Part shown: in pieces, positions 53,577-63,307 of the stretch | Numbering within the stretch: the first letter of the stretch is position 1 | Layout of the letters: every line of letters begins with the position of its first letter | Source: Gammaproteobacteria bacterium | Lineage (GTDB): Bacteria; Pseudomonadota; Gammaproteobacteria; Steroidobacterales; Steroidobacteraceae | Reading direction: 5' to 3' | NCBI GenBank assembly: GCA_003132025.1 | Contig: PKWJ01000018.1 | Span: 83,403-147,402 of the forward strand | Length of the DNA: 64,000 nt | Notes under the pieces: model-generated | What the model was told of the DNA's origin: nothing | The model's database searches: none | The model's input: the letters and a program-made list of their open reading frames with translations, nothing else | Position numbers and translations under genes: made by a program

Positions 53577-54167
53577 GTGACCGGCACCAGGGAAAGCAGC
53601 GCGACGACTTCGGCGCGTCTGTCGAGCTTCGGGCTCGAGGACGGTCCGATCATGCCCGCCGTGCTCGCCGAAAGGCGGCCGACGACCGAAACCCTGCACG
53701 TGCTCACCAGCTTCGACGAGGTACGCGCGGCCACCGAAACGGTTGCCGCCAGCGGCCAGCGCCTGATCTCCATCATGACGCCGGATCTGGAGCCGGAGAT
53801 CTACGATCAGGCCGCGCTGCTCGAGATCATCAAACGTTTCGTACTCGGCCACAGTTTTGCCAAGGTGCGGGTGCTGATGCGCGATCAGGCGCGCTTGAGC
53901 AGCGGCGCCAATCGCTTCATCGCCATGGCACACCGGCTCACCAGTTATCTGGAGATCCGGATTCGCGCTCCACAATATCGCGAGCTCACCGCCGCGTACT
54001 GCATCGCCGATGACCGCGCGATCGTCTACCGGCTGCGAGCCGACCGTGCCGAGGGCATCGCCGGTTTCAATAATCCCCCGATCGCGCGCCAGTACCTGCA
54101 GGAATTCGATGCCGTCTGGCAGGCGAGCATGATCGAAGAGCGCGAAGTCCGGATCGCACGCAGCTGA
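53577..54167 (+). CDS. Conserved hypothetical protein between purB and nudJ
   Basis: This is a 196-residue soluble protein. I recognise no catalytic motif with certainty. The core (AASGQRLISIMTPDLEPEIYDQAALLEIIKRFVLGHSFAKVRVLMRD and YCIADDRAIVYRLRADRAEG) resembles a half phospholipase-D-like fold found in gammaproteobacterial hypotheticals (DUF7931 type), but the HKD motif is absent. The start may be GTG 53577 or ATG 53652, since the first 25 residues look unstructured. In E. coli the purB neighbour is hflD; here this gene takes that place. Confidence 0.75.
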   Translation: MTGTRESSATTSARLSSFGLEDGPIMPAVLAERRPTTETLHVLTSFDEVRAATETVAASGQRLISIMTPDLEPEIYDQAALLEIIKRFVLGHSFAKVRVLMRDQARLSSGANRFIAMAHRLTSYLEIRIRAPQYRELTAAYCIADDRAIVYRLRADRAEGIAGFNNPPIARQYLQEFDAVWQASMIEEREVRIARS

Positions 54168-54231
54168 TCTGAAAGTCCGCTCCGTGCTCCATGCGCCTGC
54201 CACTGACGTCTGGCGCGCGGTATCCTTCGCC

Positions 54232-54687
54232 ATGGTCTGGAAACCCGACGTCACGGTTGCGGCGCTGATCGAGCGCGACCGGCGCTTCCTGCTGGTCGAG
54301 GAGCGCATCCGCGGCCGCCTGGTGCTGAACCAGCCGGCCGGTCATCTGGAGGATGGCGAATCGCTGGTCGAGGCGGTGGTGCGCGAAACGCTGGAGGAGA
54401 CCGCCTGGCACTTCAGCCCCGAGGCGCTGCTGGGTATCTACCAGTGGCGCAGCCCGCGCGGGCACAGCACGCTGCGAATTGCCTTCATCGGCAGTGTGCA
54501 CGACCACGAGGCGGCGCGAGTCCTCGATCCGCCGATCGTCACGACGCACTGGCTCACGCGCGAAGAAATCGCCCGCGAGGCGCCACGCCTGCGCACGCCG
54601 CTGGTGCTCCGGTGCATCGAGGACTACCTCGCCGGGCGGCGCCTGCCGCTGGACGCGCTGTCGTCGAACGTCGCTGGAACCATCTGA
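54232..54687 (+). CDS. nudJ: Nudix phosphatase NudJ
   Basis: This 151-residue Nudix hydrolase resembles E. coli NudJ, which removes phosphate from HMP-PP and nucleoside di/triphosphates. WKPDVTVAALIERDRRFLLVEERI, LNQPAGHLEDGESLVEAVVRETLEETAW (Nudix box) and IYQWRSPRGHSTLRIAF match throughout. ATG 54232 corresponds to the E. coli start; GTG 54184 is upstream. mnmA follows, as in E. coli, but the two are separated by a long inverted repeat that begins inside the last codons of nudJ. Confidence 0.93.
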   Translation: MVWKPDVTVAALIERDRRFLLVEERIRGRLVLNQPAGHLEDGESLVEAVVRETLEETAWHFSPEALLGIYQWRSPRGHSTLRIAFIGSVHDHEAARVLDPPIVTTHWLTREEIAREAPRLRTPLVLRCIEDYLAGRRLPLDALSSNVAGTI

Positions 54688-54790
54688 CGACTGGTATCGC
54701 ATAGGAGTGATCGGCATATAGGGCGGACTTTCAATAACGAAAGTCCGCCCTATATGCCGATTACTCCCATGTGGCATCAGCCGCCAAATG
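54681..54790. repeat. Long imperfect inverted repeat between nudJ and mnmA
   Basis: Two 52-base arms (54681-54732 and 54739-54790) flank the loop AATAAC. The inner 22 bases pair perfectly (TCGGCATATAGGGCGGACTTTC with its complement); over the whole arms 43 of 52 positions match and all nine mismatches are transitions. The left arm includes the nudJ stop. There is no T-run after the stem, so it is not a classic terminator, though it could stop or stabilise transcripts. Confidence 0.85.
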
Positions 54791-54816
54791 ACTCCCGTAC
54801 GCTCTACAATAGGGGC

Positions 54817-56031
54817 ATGAACCAGAGTTCCACCATGACAGCGCGCTCCAGCGAGCGCGTCGTCGTTGGCCTGTCCGGCGGCGTCGACTCCGCCGTCGCG
54901 GCGCTGCTGCTGCGCGATGCCGGCTACGATGTGCAGGGCCTGTTCATGAGCAACTGGGAGGAGGACGATGGGTACTGCACCACCGCCCAGGACTACCAGG
55001 ACGCACGCAGTGTCGCCGCCGAGCTGGGCATCGTCCTGCACCGCGTGAATTTTTCCGATCAGTACCGCCACCAGGTATTTGCCCATTTCCTGGCGGAATA
55101 TCGTTCCGGCCGTACTCCGAATCCCGACGTGCTGTGCAATCGCGAGATCAAGTTCGGCCTGTGCCTGGACTACACGCTGCGGCTCGGCGCGCGACTGTTC
55201 GCCACCGGCCACTATGCGCGCCTGGCGACTCTGGACGATGGTCCGGGGCTCTATCAGGCGCGCGATGCCGCCAAGGATCAGTCCTACTTCCTGCATGCGG
55301 TCGTGCGCCAGCGCTACGCTCGCGTGCTGTTCCCGCTGGGCGAGCTACACAAGGAACAGGTGCGCGAACTGGCGCGCACCGCCGGCCTGCCGGTGCACGA
55401 CAAACCCGACAGCACCGGTATCTGCTTCATCGGCGAGCGGCCATTCGCGGATTTCCTGGGCCGCTACGTGCAAGCCATACCCGGGCCGATCGAAGCACTC
55501 GACGGTCGCGTGCTCGGACAGCACCGCGGCCTGCCGTTCTACACTCTCGGGCAGCGCGCCGGGCTCGCAATCGGCGGCGCGCGCGGCTTTGCCCAGGAGC
55601 CGTGGTACGTCGCGCACAAGGACGGCGCGCGCAACGCACTGACTGTAGTGCAGCGGCACGAGCAGCATCGGCTCGAGGCCGATGCTGTGGCGACCGGACC
55701 GCTCAACTGGTTGTGTGCCGCCCGCGTCGGCAGTTTCGAGGCCAGCGTCAAGCTGCGCTACCGCCAGCCGGGCCAGCCGGCCAGCGTCTCGGTACGTGCC
55801 GATGGCAGCGCCTGGATCGAATTCCAGACGCCGCAGCGCGCCGCCACGCCCGGCCAGTCCGCCGTGTTCTACCAGCACGGCCGTTGCCTCGGCGGCGGGG
55901 TGGTCGAACAGGTTCGCCTACGAGCCGGGTATAAGCTCAGTGCCACGGCGCATAACGATGCGTCGATGGCGTCGATGGCGAACTCTTCACACCTGTCGCC
56001 GCCTGTGCCCGATATAATTCCGCACTTCTGA
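54817..56031 (+). CDS. mnmA: tRNA-specific 2-thiouridylase
   Basis: This enzyme of about 404 residues thiolates U34 of tRNA-Lys, -Glu and -Gln. The ATP pyrophosphatase PP-loop is [43 protein letters not shown] (catalytic Cys), [14 protein letters not shown] and [12 protein letters not shown] (second catalytic Cys) are conserved. Candidate starts are ATG 54817 and ATG 54835; a TACAAT word seven bases before 54817 would make that one leaderless. The last about 35 residues after CLGGGVVEQ extend past the usual MnmA end and hold a duplicated GCGTCGATG. This tail overlaps the acnA promoter. Confidence 0.94.
   Translation: MNQSSTMTARSSERVVVGLSGGVDSAVAALLLRDAGYDVQGLFMSNWEEDDGYCTTAQDYQDARSVAAELGIVLHRVNFSDQYRHQVFAHFLAEYRSGRTPNPDVLCNREIKFGLCLDYTLRLGARLFATGHYARLATLDDGPGLYQARDAAKDQSYFLHAVVRQRYARVLFPLGELHKEQVRELARTAGLPVHDKPDSTGICFIGERPFADFLGRYVQAIPGPIEALDGRVLGQHRGLPFYTLGQRAGLAIGGARGFAQEPWYVAHKDGARNALTVVQRHEQHRLEADAVATGPLNWLCAARVGSFEASVKLRYRQPGQPASVSVRADGSAWIEFQTPQRAATPGQSAVFYQHGRCLGGGVVEQVRLRAGYKLSATAHNDASMASMANSSHLSPPVPDIIPHF
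56013..56018 (+). promoter_or_regulatory. Candidate -10 element of the acnA promoter
   Basis: A perfect TATAAT lies 51 bases before the acnA start, inside the 3' end of mnmA. No strong -35 is seen at 16-18 bases; TTCACA occurs at 21 bases. The transcript would have a leader of about 45 bases. Confidence 0.45.
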
Positions 56032-56068
56032 CGCGCCGCCGCTGCGGCGAGTCGCAGCCGGAGACATC

Positions 56069-58762
56069 ATGACCGATAGCTTCAAAGCGCGCACGACCCT
56101 CAAGTCGGGCGCTCAGTCGTATGAGATCTGGAGTCTGCCGGCGCTGGGAGCGGGCAAGGTCGCGCGCCTGCCGTACTCGCTCAAGATCCTGCTCGAGAAC
56201 CTGCTGCGCTTCGAGGACGGTACCAACGTCACGCGCGACGATATCGAGGCGCTGCTGAACTGGAATCCGAAGGCAGCCCCGTCGTACGAGATCTCGTTCA
56301 CGCCGGCGCGCGTCATCATGCAGGACTTCACCGGTGTGCCCGCCATTGTCGATCTGGCGGCGATGCGCGAAGCCATGACGCGCCTCGGCGGCAACGCCGA
56401 TGAGATCAACCCGCTGGCACCGGCCGAGCTGGTCATCGACCACTCGGTGCAGGTCGACAGCTACGGCAGCGCTCATTCGCTCGCCGACAACAACCGCATC
56501 GAGTTCGAGCGCAACGGCGAACGCTACTCTTTCCTGCGCTGGGGTCAGTCCGCGTTCCGCAATTTCAAGGTGGTGCCGCCCAATACCGGCATCGTGCACC
56601 AGGTCAATCTCGAGTACCTGGGGCGGGTGGTGTTCGAGAAAAGCGACGCGGGTAAGCGCCAGGCCTACCCGGACACACTGGTCGGCACCGACTCCCATAC
56701 CACGATGATCAACGGTCTTGGCGTGCTCGGGTGGGGTGTCGGCGGCATCGAGGCCGAGGCCGCCATGCTCGGCCAGCCGGTGACCATGCTGATCCCGCAG
56801 GTCGTCGGCTTCAAGCTGGTCGGCAGCCTCTCGCCCGGCGCCACCGCGACCGATCTGGTGCTCACCGTGACCGAGAAACTGCGTAAGCACGGCGTGGTGG
56901 ACAAATTTGTCGAATTCTTCGGCGACGGTCTGGCAAACCTGCCGCTGGCTGATCGCGCCACGATCGGCAACATGTCGCCCGAATTCGGCAGTACCTGCGC
57001 GATCTTTCCCATCGACGAAGAGACGTTGCGCTACCTGCGGCTGTCAGGCCGCCCAGCGGAACTGATCCAACTGGTCGAGGACTACGCGCGCGCCCAGGGC
57101 CTGTGGCGAGTCAACGGCGCCCAGCCTGCCGACTACACCAACGTGCTCGAGCTCGACCTGGGAAGTGTCGAGCCCAGCCTCGCCGGCCCCAGCCGGCCGC
57201 AGGACCGGGTGCCGCTGCGCATCGCCAAGGACACTTACCGCACGCACCACGCGCGCATGGCCGAGGAACGCAGCCGCAAGAATCCCGCCGCCACCGGCAC
57301 GGCGCCGGTCAGCGTCGACGGCAATTCCTTCGAATTGCGCGACGGCGCGGTGCTGATCGCTGCCATCACCAGTTGCACCAACACTTCCAACCCGTATGTG
57401 CTGATCGCCGCCGGACTGCTGGCGCGCAATGCGCATCGCCTCGGCCTGAATTCCAAACCCTGGGTCAAGACCAGCCTTGCGCCCGGCTCGCGCGTGGTCA
57501 CCGACTATCTCGAGAAAGCCAAGCTGCTCGACCAGCTGGCCAGCGTCGGTTTCGATCTGGTGGGCTACGGCTGTACCACCTGCATCGGCAATTCCGGGCC
57601 GCTCAAGCCCGAAATTTCCGCCGGCGTCAAAGCCGGCGACATCATCGGCTGCTCGGTGCTGTCCGGCAATCGCAACTTCGACGGCCGCGTGCACCCCGAG
57701 GTCAAGATGAACTTCCTGGCCTCACCGCCGCTGGTGGTCGCCTACGCGCTCGCCGGCTCGCTCGATGTCGATCTCAACAACGACCCGCTCGGCACCGGCG
57801 CCAACGGCCAACCGGTGTATCTGCGCGATGTCTGGCCGGCGCCGACCGAGGTGGCCGACTACGTGCAACGCAATATCAACTCCGACATGTTTCGCCGCAG
57901 CTACGGCAGCGTGTTTACCGGCGACGAGCGCTGGCAGGCGATCAAGGTGCCCGCGGAAAAGATCTACGCCTGGGATCCGAAGTCGACCTACGTCAAGAAC
58001 CCGCCCTACTTCGACGGCATGACCATGCAGCCGGCGGCCGTCGGCGCAATCGTCGGCGCGCGTGTGCTGGCCCTGCTCGGAGACTCGGTGACCACCGACC
58101 ATATCTCGCCGGCCGGCAACATCGCCAATAGCAGCCCGGCGGCGCGCTACCTGATGGATCAGGGAGTACAACCGCGGGATTTTAATCAGTACGGTGCGCG
58201 GCGCGGCAACCATGAAGTCATGATGCGCGGTACCTTCGCCAATATCCGGCTGCGTAACCTGCTGTTACCCGGCACCGAGGGCGGAATCACCGAATACCTG
58301 CCTACCGGCGAGCAGATGAGTATCTTCGATGCCGCGATGCGCTATAAGGCGGATCGCACGCCGCTGATCATCCTCGCCGGCAAGGAATACGGCACCGGCT
58401 CGTCGCGCGACTGGGCCGCCAAGGGCACCTTGCTGCTGGGCGTGCGCGCCGTAATCGCCGAAAGCTTTGAGCGCATCCACCGCTCCAACCTGATCGGCAT
58501 GGGCGTGCTGCCGCTGCAGTTCATCGACGGCCGCAACAGCCAGGCGCTCGCCCTCACCGGCCGCGAGCGCTATGAAATCACCGGTTTCAACGGCGTCGAC
58601 GCCCGCAGCGCCATCGTGGTCGCGACCCCGGCCAGCGGCACTCCGATCCGCTTCGAAGTGCGCGTGCGTATAGATACGCCCAAGGAGCGCGAATACTTCC
58701 GCCATGGGGGCATCCTGCCGTTCGTGCTGCGACAACTCGCCGGCCAAAACCGCGCCGCCTGA
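56069..58762 (+). CDS. acnA: Aconitate hydratase A
   Basis: This 897-residue [4Fe-4S] enzyme of the citric acid cycle isomerises citrate to isocitrate. [17 protein letters not shown]-like sequence ([20 protein letters not shown]), [26 protein letters not shown], the cluster cysteines in [11 protein letters not shown] and [14 protein letters not shown], and the C-terminal swivel-domain loop [16 protein letters not shown] are intact. GGAG stands five bases before ATG 56069. The protein is of normal AcnA length. fumC of the same cycle lies 4 kb away on the other strand. Confidence 0.97.
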   Translation: MTDSFKARTTLKSGAQSYEIWSLPALGAGKVARLPYSLKILLENLLRFEDGTNVTRDDIEALLNWNPKAAPSYEISFTPARVIMQDFTGVPAIVDLAAMREAMTRLGGNADEINPLAPAELVIDHSVQVDSYGSAHSLADNNRIEFERNGERYSFLRWGQSAFRNFKVVPPNTGIVHQVNLEYLGRVVFEKSDAGKRQAYPDTLVGTDSHTTMINGLGVLGWGVGGIEAEAAMLGQPVTMLIPQVVGFKLVGSLSPGATATDLVLTVTEKLRKHGVVDKFVEFFGDGLANLPLADRATIGNMSPEFGSTCAIFPIDEETLRYLRLSGRPAELIQLVEDYARAQGLWRVNGAQPADYTNVLELDLGSVEPSLAGPSRPQDRVPLRIAKDTYRTHHARMAEERSRKNPAATGTAPVSVDGNSFELRDGAVLIAAITSCTNTSNPYVLIAAGLLARNAHRLGLNSKPWVKTSLAPGSRVVTDYLEKAKLLDQLASVGFDLVGYGCTTCIGNSGPLKPEISAGVKAGDIIGCSVLSGNRNFDGRVHPEVKMNFLASPPLVVAYALAGSLDVDLNNDPLGTGANGQPVYLRDVWPAPTEVADYVQRNINSDMFRRSYGSVFTGDERWQAIKVPAEKIYAWDPKSTYVKNPPYFDGMTMQPAAVGAIVGARVLALLGDSVTTDHISPAGNIANSSPAARYLMDQGVQPRDFNQYGARRGNHEVMMRGTFANIRLRNLLLPGTEGGITEYLPTGEQMSIFDAAMRYKADRTPLIILAGKEYGTGSSRDWAAKGTLLLGVRAVIAESFERIHRSNLIGMGVLPLQFIDGRNSQALALTGRERYEITGFNGVDARSAIVVATPASGTPIRFEVRVRIDTPKEREYFRHGGILPFVLRQLAGQNRAA

Positions 58763-58786
58763 AGACGCTCGCCGGAAACGCGTGCC

Positions 58787-59455
58787 TTGAACAGCGGCGG
58801 CCTGGCGGTATTTGATCTCGACGGTACCATCGCGCGCCACGATACCTTCGGGCCGTACCTCTGGGGTTATCTGTGGCTCCGCCCCTGGCGGCTGCCGCGG
58901 GCACCGCTGGCGCTACCCGCAGCCGCGCGGTTCCTGGTCAATCGTGATCGCGGCGCCTTCAAGGGTGCGGTGATTCACGCCCTGCTCGGCGGCGCGAAGC
59001 GTGCCAGCCTCGATAACTGGGCCGCGCGTTATGTGGCCGCGCTGATGGATCAGGGCCTGTTTGCCGAGGCACTCAGCGCAATCGCGATGCATCGCGCGCG
59101 CGGCGATCGGCTACTGCTGATGTCCGCCAGCCCCGATCTGTATGTGCCTCGCATCGCCCAGGCGCTCGCCTTTGACGAGACCATTTGTACCGAGGTGCGC
59201 TGGCGCGCCGATGGCCGGCTCGACGGCCGGTTGGCGACGGCCAACTGCCGCGGCGAGGAGAAGCGCCGCTGCCTGGCGGCGGTGATCGCGCGCGACGCGC
59301 CCGGCCGCGTCTATGCCTACGGCGACAGCCGCGCCGATCTCGATCACATGCAGCTGGCGCAGGAAGCGTACCTGATCAACGTTTCGCCGCGGCAGGCCGC
59401 ACGGCTAGCTCCTCACGTGCAGGCGATTCAATGGAACCAGCCAGCCGGAATCTGA
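58787..59455 (+). CDS. HAD-superfamily phosphatase, subfamily IB (SerB/PSP-like)
   Basis: This 222-residue hydrolase has the nucleophile Asp in [15 protein letters not shown], the motif II Ser in [15 protein letters not shown], and motif III/IV in [16 protein letters not shown]. It belongs to the HAD-IB group with phosphoserine phosphatase-like and CicA-like members; the substrate is unknown. The start is TTG 58787 with GGAA nine bases before. It follows acnA by 24 bases and could be co-transcribed with it. Confidence 0.88.
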   Translation: MNSGGLAVFDLDGTIARHDTFGPYLWGYLWLRPWRLPRAPLALPAAARFLVNRDRGAFKGAVIHALLGGAKRASLDNWAARYVAALMDQGLFAEALSAIAMHRARGDRLLLMSASPDLYVPRIAQALAFDETICTEVRWRADGRLDGRLATANCRGEEKRRCLAAVIARDAPGRVYAYGDSRADLDHMQLAQEAYLINVSPRQAARLAPHVQAIQWNQPAGI

Positions 59456-59492
59456 GTTCCCGGCAACAGCCCTGGGCCCGAAACACCAGGTG

Positions 59493-60218
59493 CTATGCGG
59501 AGAGCACTGCCGCCAGATCAGTCAGGCGCTTCAGACGAAAATCCGGCTGGTAGCCAAGCTGCTCGGCACCGCCGCGGATCAACCGGTAGAACGCCGCTGG
59601 CCCGACCTGGGAGTCCTGCGGCGGCGGGACATCGCCCGTGCGTTCAATCCAGGCGACCTGGAAGCCGTAGCGCTTGGCTCCGGCCACATCGAAGCCGTTT
59701 GACGAGATGAACAGGACCTCTTGCTTCGATATCTGCAGGGCCGGCTCCACGAGCGCGTAGCAGGCCGGCTCCGGCTTGTAGCGCTTCACCTGATCGCAAC
59801 TGACCACGGCCGTGAAGCGCTCCGCAATGCCCGCTGAACGCACCAGCGCCTCGAGCATTCGAGGGCTGCCGTTCGATAGAATGGCGAGCTTGTGGTCGCG
59901 CAGCGATTCCAGCGCCTGCGGCGCCTCGGCATATAGGTCCAGATGCAAGTACCCGTCCATGAGTTCGTCACATAGCGAGGAAGTCGGCGCGATTCCGACG
60001 CTCGACAAAGCAAATTCCAGCGCCGCTCGGGTCACCGACCAGAAATCCTCATAGGAGCGCATCAGAGTGCGCAGCCAGGTGTACTCAAGCTGCTTCAGAC
60101 GCCACAGGTGGGTAATGATCTCGCCCTTATCCCCGCACAGATCAATGGCGAGACTTCGCACTGACTGCACATCGTAGAGCGTGCCATAGGCATCGAACAC
60201 CAATGCACGAATGACCAT
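59493..60218 (-). CDS. Haloacid dehalogenase, type II
   Basis: This 241-residue HAD enzyme matches L-2-haloacid dehalogenases: the nucleophile Asp9 in LVFDAYGTLYDV, the Arg-containing LRTLMRSYEDFW region, LAILSNGSPRML, the Lys in YKPEPACYALV, and the dehalogenase-specific SSNGFDVAGAKRYGF with WIER after it. The family hydrolyses 2-haloalkanoic acids to 2-hydroxy acids, but genomic members often have other substrates. It is convergent with the HAD-IB gene (37-base gap) and divergent from the SnoaL-like gene. Confidence 0.92.
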   Translation of the reverse strand: MVIRALVFDAYGTLYDVQSVRSLAIDLCGDKGEIITHLWRLKQLEYTWLRTLMRSYEDFWSVTRAALEFALSSVGIAPTSSLCDELMDGYLHLDLYAEAPQALESLRDHKLAILSNGSPRMLEALVRSAGIAERFTAVVSCDQVKRYKPEPACYALVEPALQISKQEVLFISSNGFDVAGAKRYGFQVAWIERTGDVPPPQDSQVGPAAFYRLIRGGAEQLGYQPDFRLKRLTDLAAVLSA

Positions 60219-60340
60219 GATCAGTTCCTTATCAAGCAGAATATCTTGGGACCGCTGCGGCGCGCCACAATTGCGGCGATCGACTACACGCCCGCATACT
60301 GTCGGCGACGAACTCTGGCATACGAACCTAAGGAGCAGGG

Positions 60341-60793
60341 ATGTACAGGATATTCATGGCATTGGCCGCAGGCATTTTGCTGGCCGGACCGGCAGCGGCG
60401 GAGGACAAAACCGATGTGATGTCGGTTGTTCATCACTGGGTGGCTGCCTTCAACAAGGGCGACATGAAAGCCATGGCGGCAACGTGCAGCGATCAAGCGT
60501 CGATCATCGACGACTTTCCGCCGCACGTGTGGACCGGTGCCGGCGCATGCACCAAGTGGGCCAGCGACTTCCAGGACTTCGTCAAGACAACCGGAAGTTC
60601 GGATGCGGCGGTCACCGTCGGCAAGCCGTGGCACCTCGACATTACCGCCGATCTGGCCTATGTCGTCGCTCCCACGAACTACTCGTTCAAGCACAAGGGA
60701 AAACCAGTCCAGCAGGGCGGCGTGGTAACGATTGCCCTGCAGAAGGGCACCGCCGGTTGGCACGTGATCGGATGGGCGTGGGCCGACCATTAG
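60341..60793 (+). CDS. Secreted SnoaL/NTF2-like (DUF4440-type) protein
   Basis: This 150-residue protein has a signal peptide (FMALAAGILLAGPAAA) and one cone-shaped NTF2-like domain: VMSVVHHWVAAFNKGDMKAMAATCSDQASIIDD, then beta strands ending in GWHVIGWAWAD. Such proteins bind small ligands or act as isomerases; no function can be given. AGGAG stands ten bases before ATG 60341. It is flanked by the divergent dehalogenase and the convergent kynA, with no operon partner. Confidence 0.85.
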   Translation: MYRIFMALAAGILLAGPAAAEDKTDVMSVVHHWVAAFNKGDMKAMAATCSDQASIIDDFPPHVWTGAGACTKWASDFQDFVKTTGSSDAAVTVGKPWHLDITADLAYVVAPTNYSFKHKGKPVQQGGVVTIALQKGTAGWHVIGWAWADH

Positions 60794-60813
60794 ACGCGCG
60801 ACGCAGCTGCACG

Positions 60814-61707
60814 CTACATCGAAGTGCGCGCTTCCCACAGTTCCGGAAACAATCGTAAGCGCAGCGCCTTGGCAAGATAGCTGACCCCCGCGGTACCGCC
60901 GGTGCCGGGCTTGTAGCCGATGATGCGCTCCACGGTCTTCATGTGCTGAAAGCGCCACACCTGGAATCGATGATCCAGGTCCACCAGGCGCTCGGCGAGT
61001 TCGTACAGATCCCAATCCTTGACGGCGTTGTGATAGACGCCGAGCCAGGCTCCCGTGACCTGCTTCGAGGGCTCATAGGGCTGGGTAAAATCGCGCACCA
61101 GCGACGTGGCCGGTACGCCGTAACCGCGCTGCGACAGCAACCGCAGCACCTCGTCGTAAAGGCTGGGCGCCGCCAGCGCGCGCGCCAGCGCCGCGTAGGC
61201 TTCGGTATCGTGCCGGTGCACTTCGATGACGTCGGCGTGCTTGTTGCCCAGCGTGAATTCGAGCAGCCGGTACTGCACCGACTGGAATCCCGATGAGCGC
61301 CCCAGAAGATTTCGAAACGACGAGTAATCCGCCGGTGTCATCGTCGACAGCACCTCCCACACCGCCAGCAGCTGTGCCTGCACGCGACCGATGCGGTCGA
61401 GCATCTTGAAGGATGGATCGAGCTTGTCGCGGCGCACGCACTCGATCACGGCCCGCAGCTCGTGCAGTATCAGCCGCATCCACAGCTCGGATACCTGGTG
61501 CACGATGATGAACAGCATTTCGTCGTGCTCGGTGGACAGCGGCTTCTGTGCGTCGAGCAGGCGATCGAGTCGCAGATACTGGCTGTAGGACAGTGAGCTG
61601 CCCAGATCCCAATGCACCGCCTCATCCGACAGATCGACGCTGGTGGCAGCGTCATCGGCGTTGGCATCGGTCGGTGTGGCAGGCGGTAGGTTCACCGGAA
61701 CATCCAC
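60814..61707 (-). CDS. kynA: Tryptophan 2,3-dioxygenase
   Basis: This 297-residue haem enzyme opens the indole ring of tryptophan to N-formylkynurenine, the first step of the kynurenine pathway. LSYSQYLRLDRLLDAQKPLS, the active-site His in FIIVHQVSELWMRLILHEL, the RSSGFQSVQYRLLEF substrate segment, and the haem-ligand His in WRFQHMKTVERIIGYKPGTGGT are all present. The start is GTG 61707, which lies inside the last codons of the YgjP-like gene. No other kynurenine genes are near. Confidence 0.95.
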   Translation of the reverse strand: MDVPVNLPPATPTDANADDAATSVDLSDEAVHWDLGSSLSYSQYLRLDRLLDAQKPLSTEHDEMLFIIVHQVSELWMRLILHELRAVIECVRRDKLDPSFKMLDRIGRVQAQLLAVWEVLSTMTPADYSSFRNLLGRSSGFQSVQYRLLEFTLGNKHADVIEVHRHDTEAYAALARALAAPSLYDEVLRLLSQRGYGVPATSLVRDFTQPYEPSKQVTGAWLGVYHNAVKDWDLYELAERLVDLDHRFQVWRFQHMKTVERIIGYKPGTGGTAGVSYLAKALRLRLFPELWEARTSM

Positions 61708-62435
61708 GACGGTGCGCGCCGCCAGCCCTGCAGCAGCTCGCGATCCAGCGCTTTCCAGTCGGGCTGAAAACGCGCCACCTCGGTCCAGAAGCGTGCCGAA
61801 TGGTTCATGTAGCGCAGGTGCACCAGCTCATGGATGATCAGATAGCGCAGTACCTCGGGGCGCTGGAACAGCAGGCACACGTTCAGGCTGATGGTGCGGC
61901 GGCGCGAACAGCTGCCCCAGCGCGAGCGCTGGCAGCGCACCTGCAGGCGCGCGGGTACCACCGCCATCTGCGCCGCGAGCGCTCGCAGCAACGGCTCGAG
62001 CCGCTGCCGGGCGTGTTCAACCAGCCAGTTCACCAGCACCAGGCGCAGCCGCGAGCGATCCTCCAGCCGACCGCTGAGCTGCAGCTCGCAGCCGGGCAAC
62101 TCGCGCAGGCGGACCGGGCCGGGACCCGCAACGCGCGTGCAACGCCACTCCTCGCCGATCGCCGTCAGCGCCAGTGCCTCGGGCGGCAGCGGCCAGCTGG
62201 CCACAGGCAGCGCACGGCGGCGGTGCAGCTCGATCCATTCGCGCTGTTGGCTGACAAATTCACTCACGCGCCGTGGCGAGGTGCGCGGCGGCACGACGAT
62301 CTCCACCCCGCCGGTGCGAAACACGCGCACGCTCAGGCGCCGCGCGCGCGCACTCTGGCGCACCGACCAGCCGTGTTCGCTGCCGTCGGCGTCCCAGAGT
62401 TGCAATTGTCGCAACATGCGGTTCTGCCCGGTCAT
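61692..62435 (-). CDS. YgjP/M48-like zinc metallopeptidase-fold protein
   Basis: This 247-residue protein has the YgjP-like domain: SVRQSARARRLSVRVFRTGGVEIVVP at the N-terminus, SRWGSCSRRRTISLNVCLLFQRPEVLRYLIIHELVHL in the centre and the zinc motif HELVHLRYMNHSARFW. The family was named a predicted peptidase (DUF45/SprT-like); YgjP of E. coli has been described as a UTP pyrophosphatase, so the activity is open. Its 3' end overlaps the kynA start by 16 bases. It diverges from tatD with 48 bases between. Confidence 0.9.
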   Translation of the reverse strand: MTGQNRMLRQLQLWDADGSEHGWSVRQSARARRLSVRVFRTGGVEIVVPPRTSPRRVSEFVSQQREWIELHRRRALPVASWPLPPEALALTAIGEEWRCTRVAGPGPVRLRELPGCELQLSGRLEDRSRLRLVLVNWLVEHARQRLEPLLRALAAQMAVVPARLQVRCQRSRWGSCSRRRTISLNVCLLFQRPEVLRYLIIHELVHLRYMNHSARFWTEVARFQPDWKALDRELLQGWRRAPSWMFR

Positions 62436-62483
62436 GCGGCTTCGATCATATCAGGCAGCGCCGCCTCGCATTACAGTAGCGCT

Positions 62484-63281
62484 ATGCAGTGGATCGACAT
62501 CGGCGCCAACCTGACCCACGATAGTTTCGACCGCGACCGCGAGGCGGTGATCGAACGCGCGCGCCATCAGGGCGTGGTGCAGATGATCGTAACCGGGGCC
62601 AGCCTGGCAGGCAGTGCCGCTGCGATCGATCTCGCGCGCGACCATGAAGGCACGCTGTTTGCCACCGCCGGCGTACATCCGCATGACGCCGCGCAACTGA
62701 GCGCCGCCGACCTGCCGCAATTGCGATCGCTGCTGGCGCGGCCGCAGGTAGTGGCCGCCGGCGAGTGCGGGCTCGATTACTACCGCGACCTGTCGCCACG
62801 CGACGCGCAGCTGCGCGCCTTCGAATGGCAGCTGCAGCTCGCGGCCGAAAGCGGCAAACCGGTATTCCTGCACCAGCGTGACGCGCACCGGGACTTCGTC
62901 GCCATGCTACGCGAGCACCGCGGCCAACTGGTCGGCGGCGTGGCGCATTGCTTCACCGGCGCGGCGAGCGAACTCGAGGACTACCTGACGCTGGAACTGT
63001 CGATCGGCATCACCGGCTGGTTGTGCGACGAACGCCGCGGCGCACACCTGCCGGCACTGGTGGCGCGCATCCCGGCCGAGCGGCTGCTGCTCGAGACCGA
63101 TGCACCGTACCTGCTGCCGCGGGACATCAAGCCGAAGCCGAAATCGCGCCGCAATGAGCCGATGTACCTGCCGCACGTGGCAGCGGCGGTCGCGGCCGCG
63201 CGCGGGGAGAGCCTCGAGCAGTGCGCCGCCCGCACCAGCGCGAATGCGCGCGGCCTGTTCACGCTACCCGCGGCACATTAA
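62484..63281 (+). CDS. tatD: TatD-family metal-dependent hydrolase (3'-5' DNase)
   Basis: This 265-residue TIM-barrel hydrolase starts at ATG 62484; the long track ORF from 61548 is antisense to the two genes before it. WIDIGANLTHDSFDRDREAVIERA, FATAGVHPHDA, AAGECGLDYYRDLS (metal ligand Glu), KPVFLHQRDAHRDF and LLETDAPYLLPRD are conserved. GANLTH at the start is characteristic of TatD proper rather than YcfH/YjjV. The family degrades DNA in oxidative-damage repair and cell death. Confidence 0.94.
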   Translation: MQWIDIGANLTHDSFDRDREAVIERARHQGVVQMIVTGASLAGSAAAIDLARDHEGTLFATAGVHPHDAAQLSAADLPQLRSLLARPQVVAAGECGLDYYRDLSPRDAQLRAFEWQLQLAAESGKPVFLHQRDAHRDFVAMLREHRGQLVGGVAHCFTGAASELEDYLTLELSIGITGWLCDERRGAHLPALVARIPAERLLLETDAPYLLPRDIKPKPKSRRNEPMYLPHVAAAVAAARGESLEQCAARTSANARGLFTLPAAH

Positions 63282-63307
63282 TCCCCATAGGGTCTGCCGC
63301 CGGCCGG

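Noticed and set aside
61548-62483. N-terminal extension of the TatD ORF
   Set aside because: It is antisense to kynA and the YgjP-like gene; TatD homology begins at ATG 62484.
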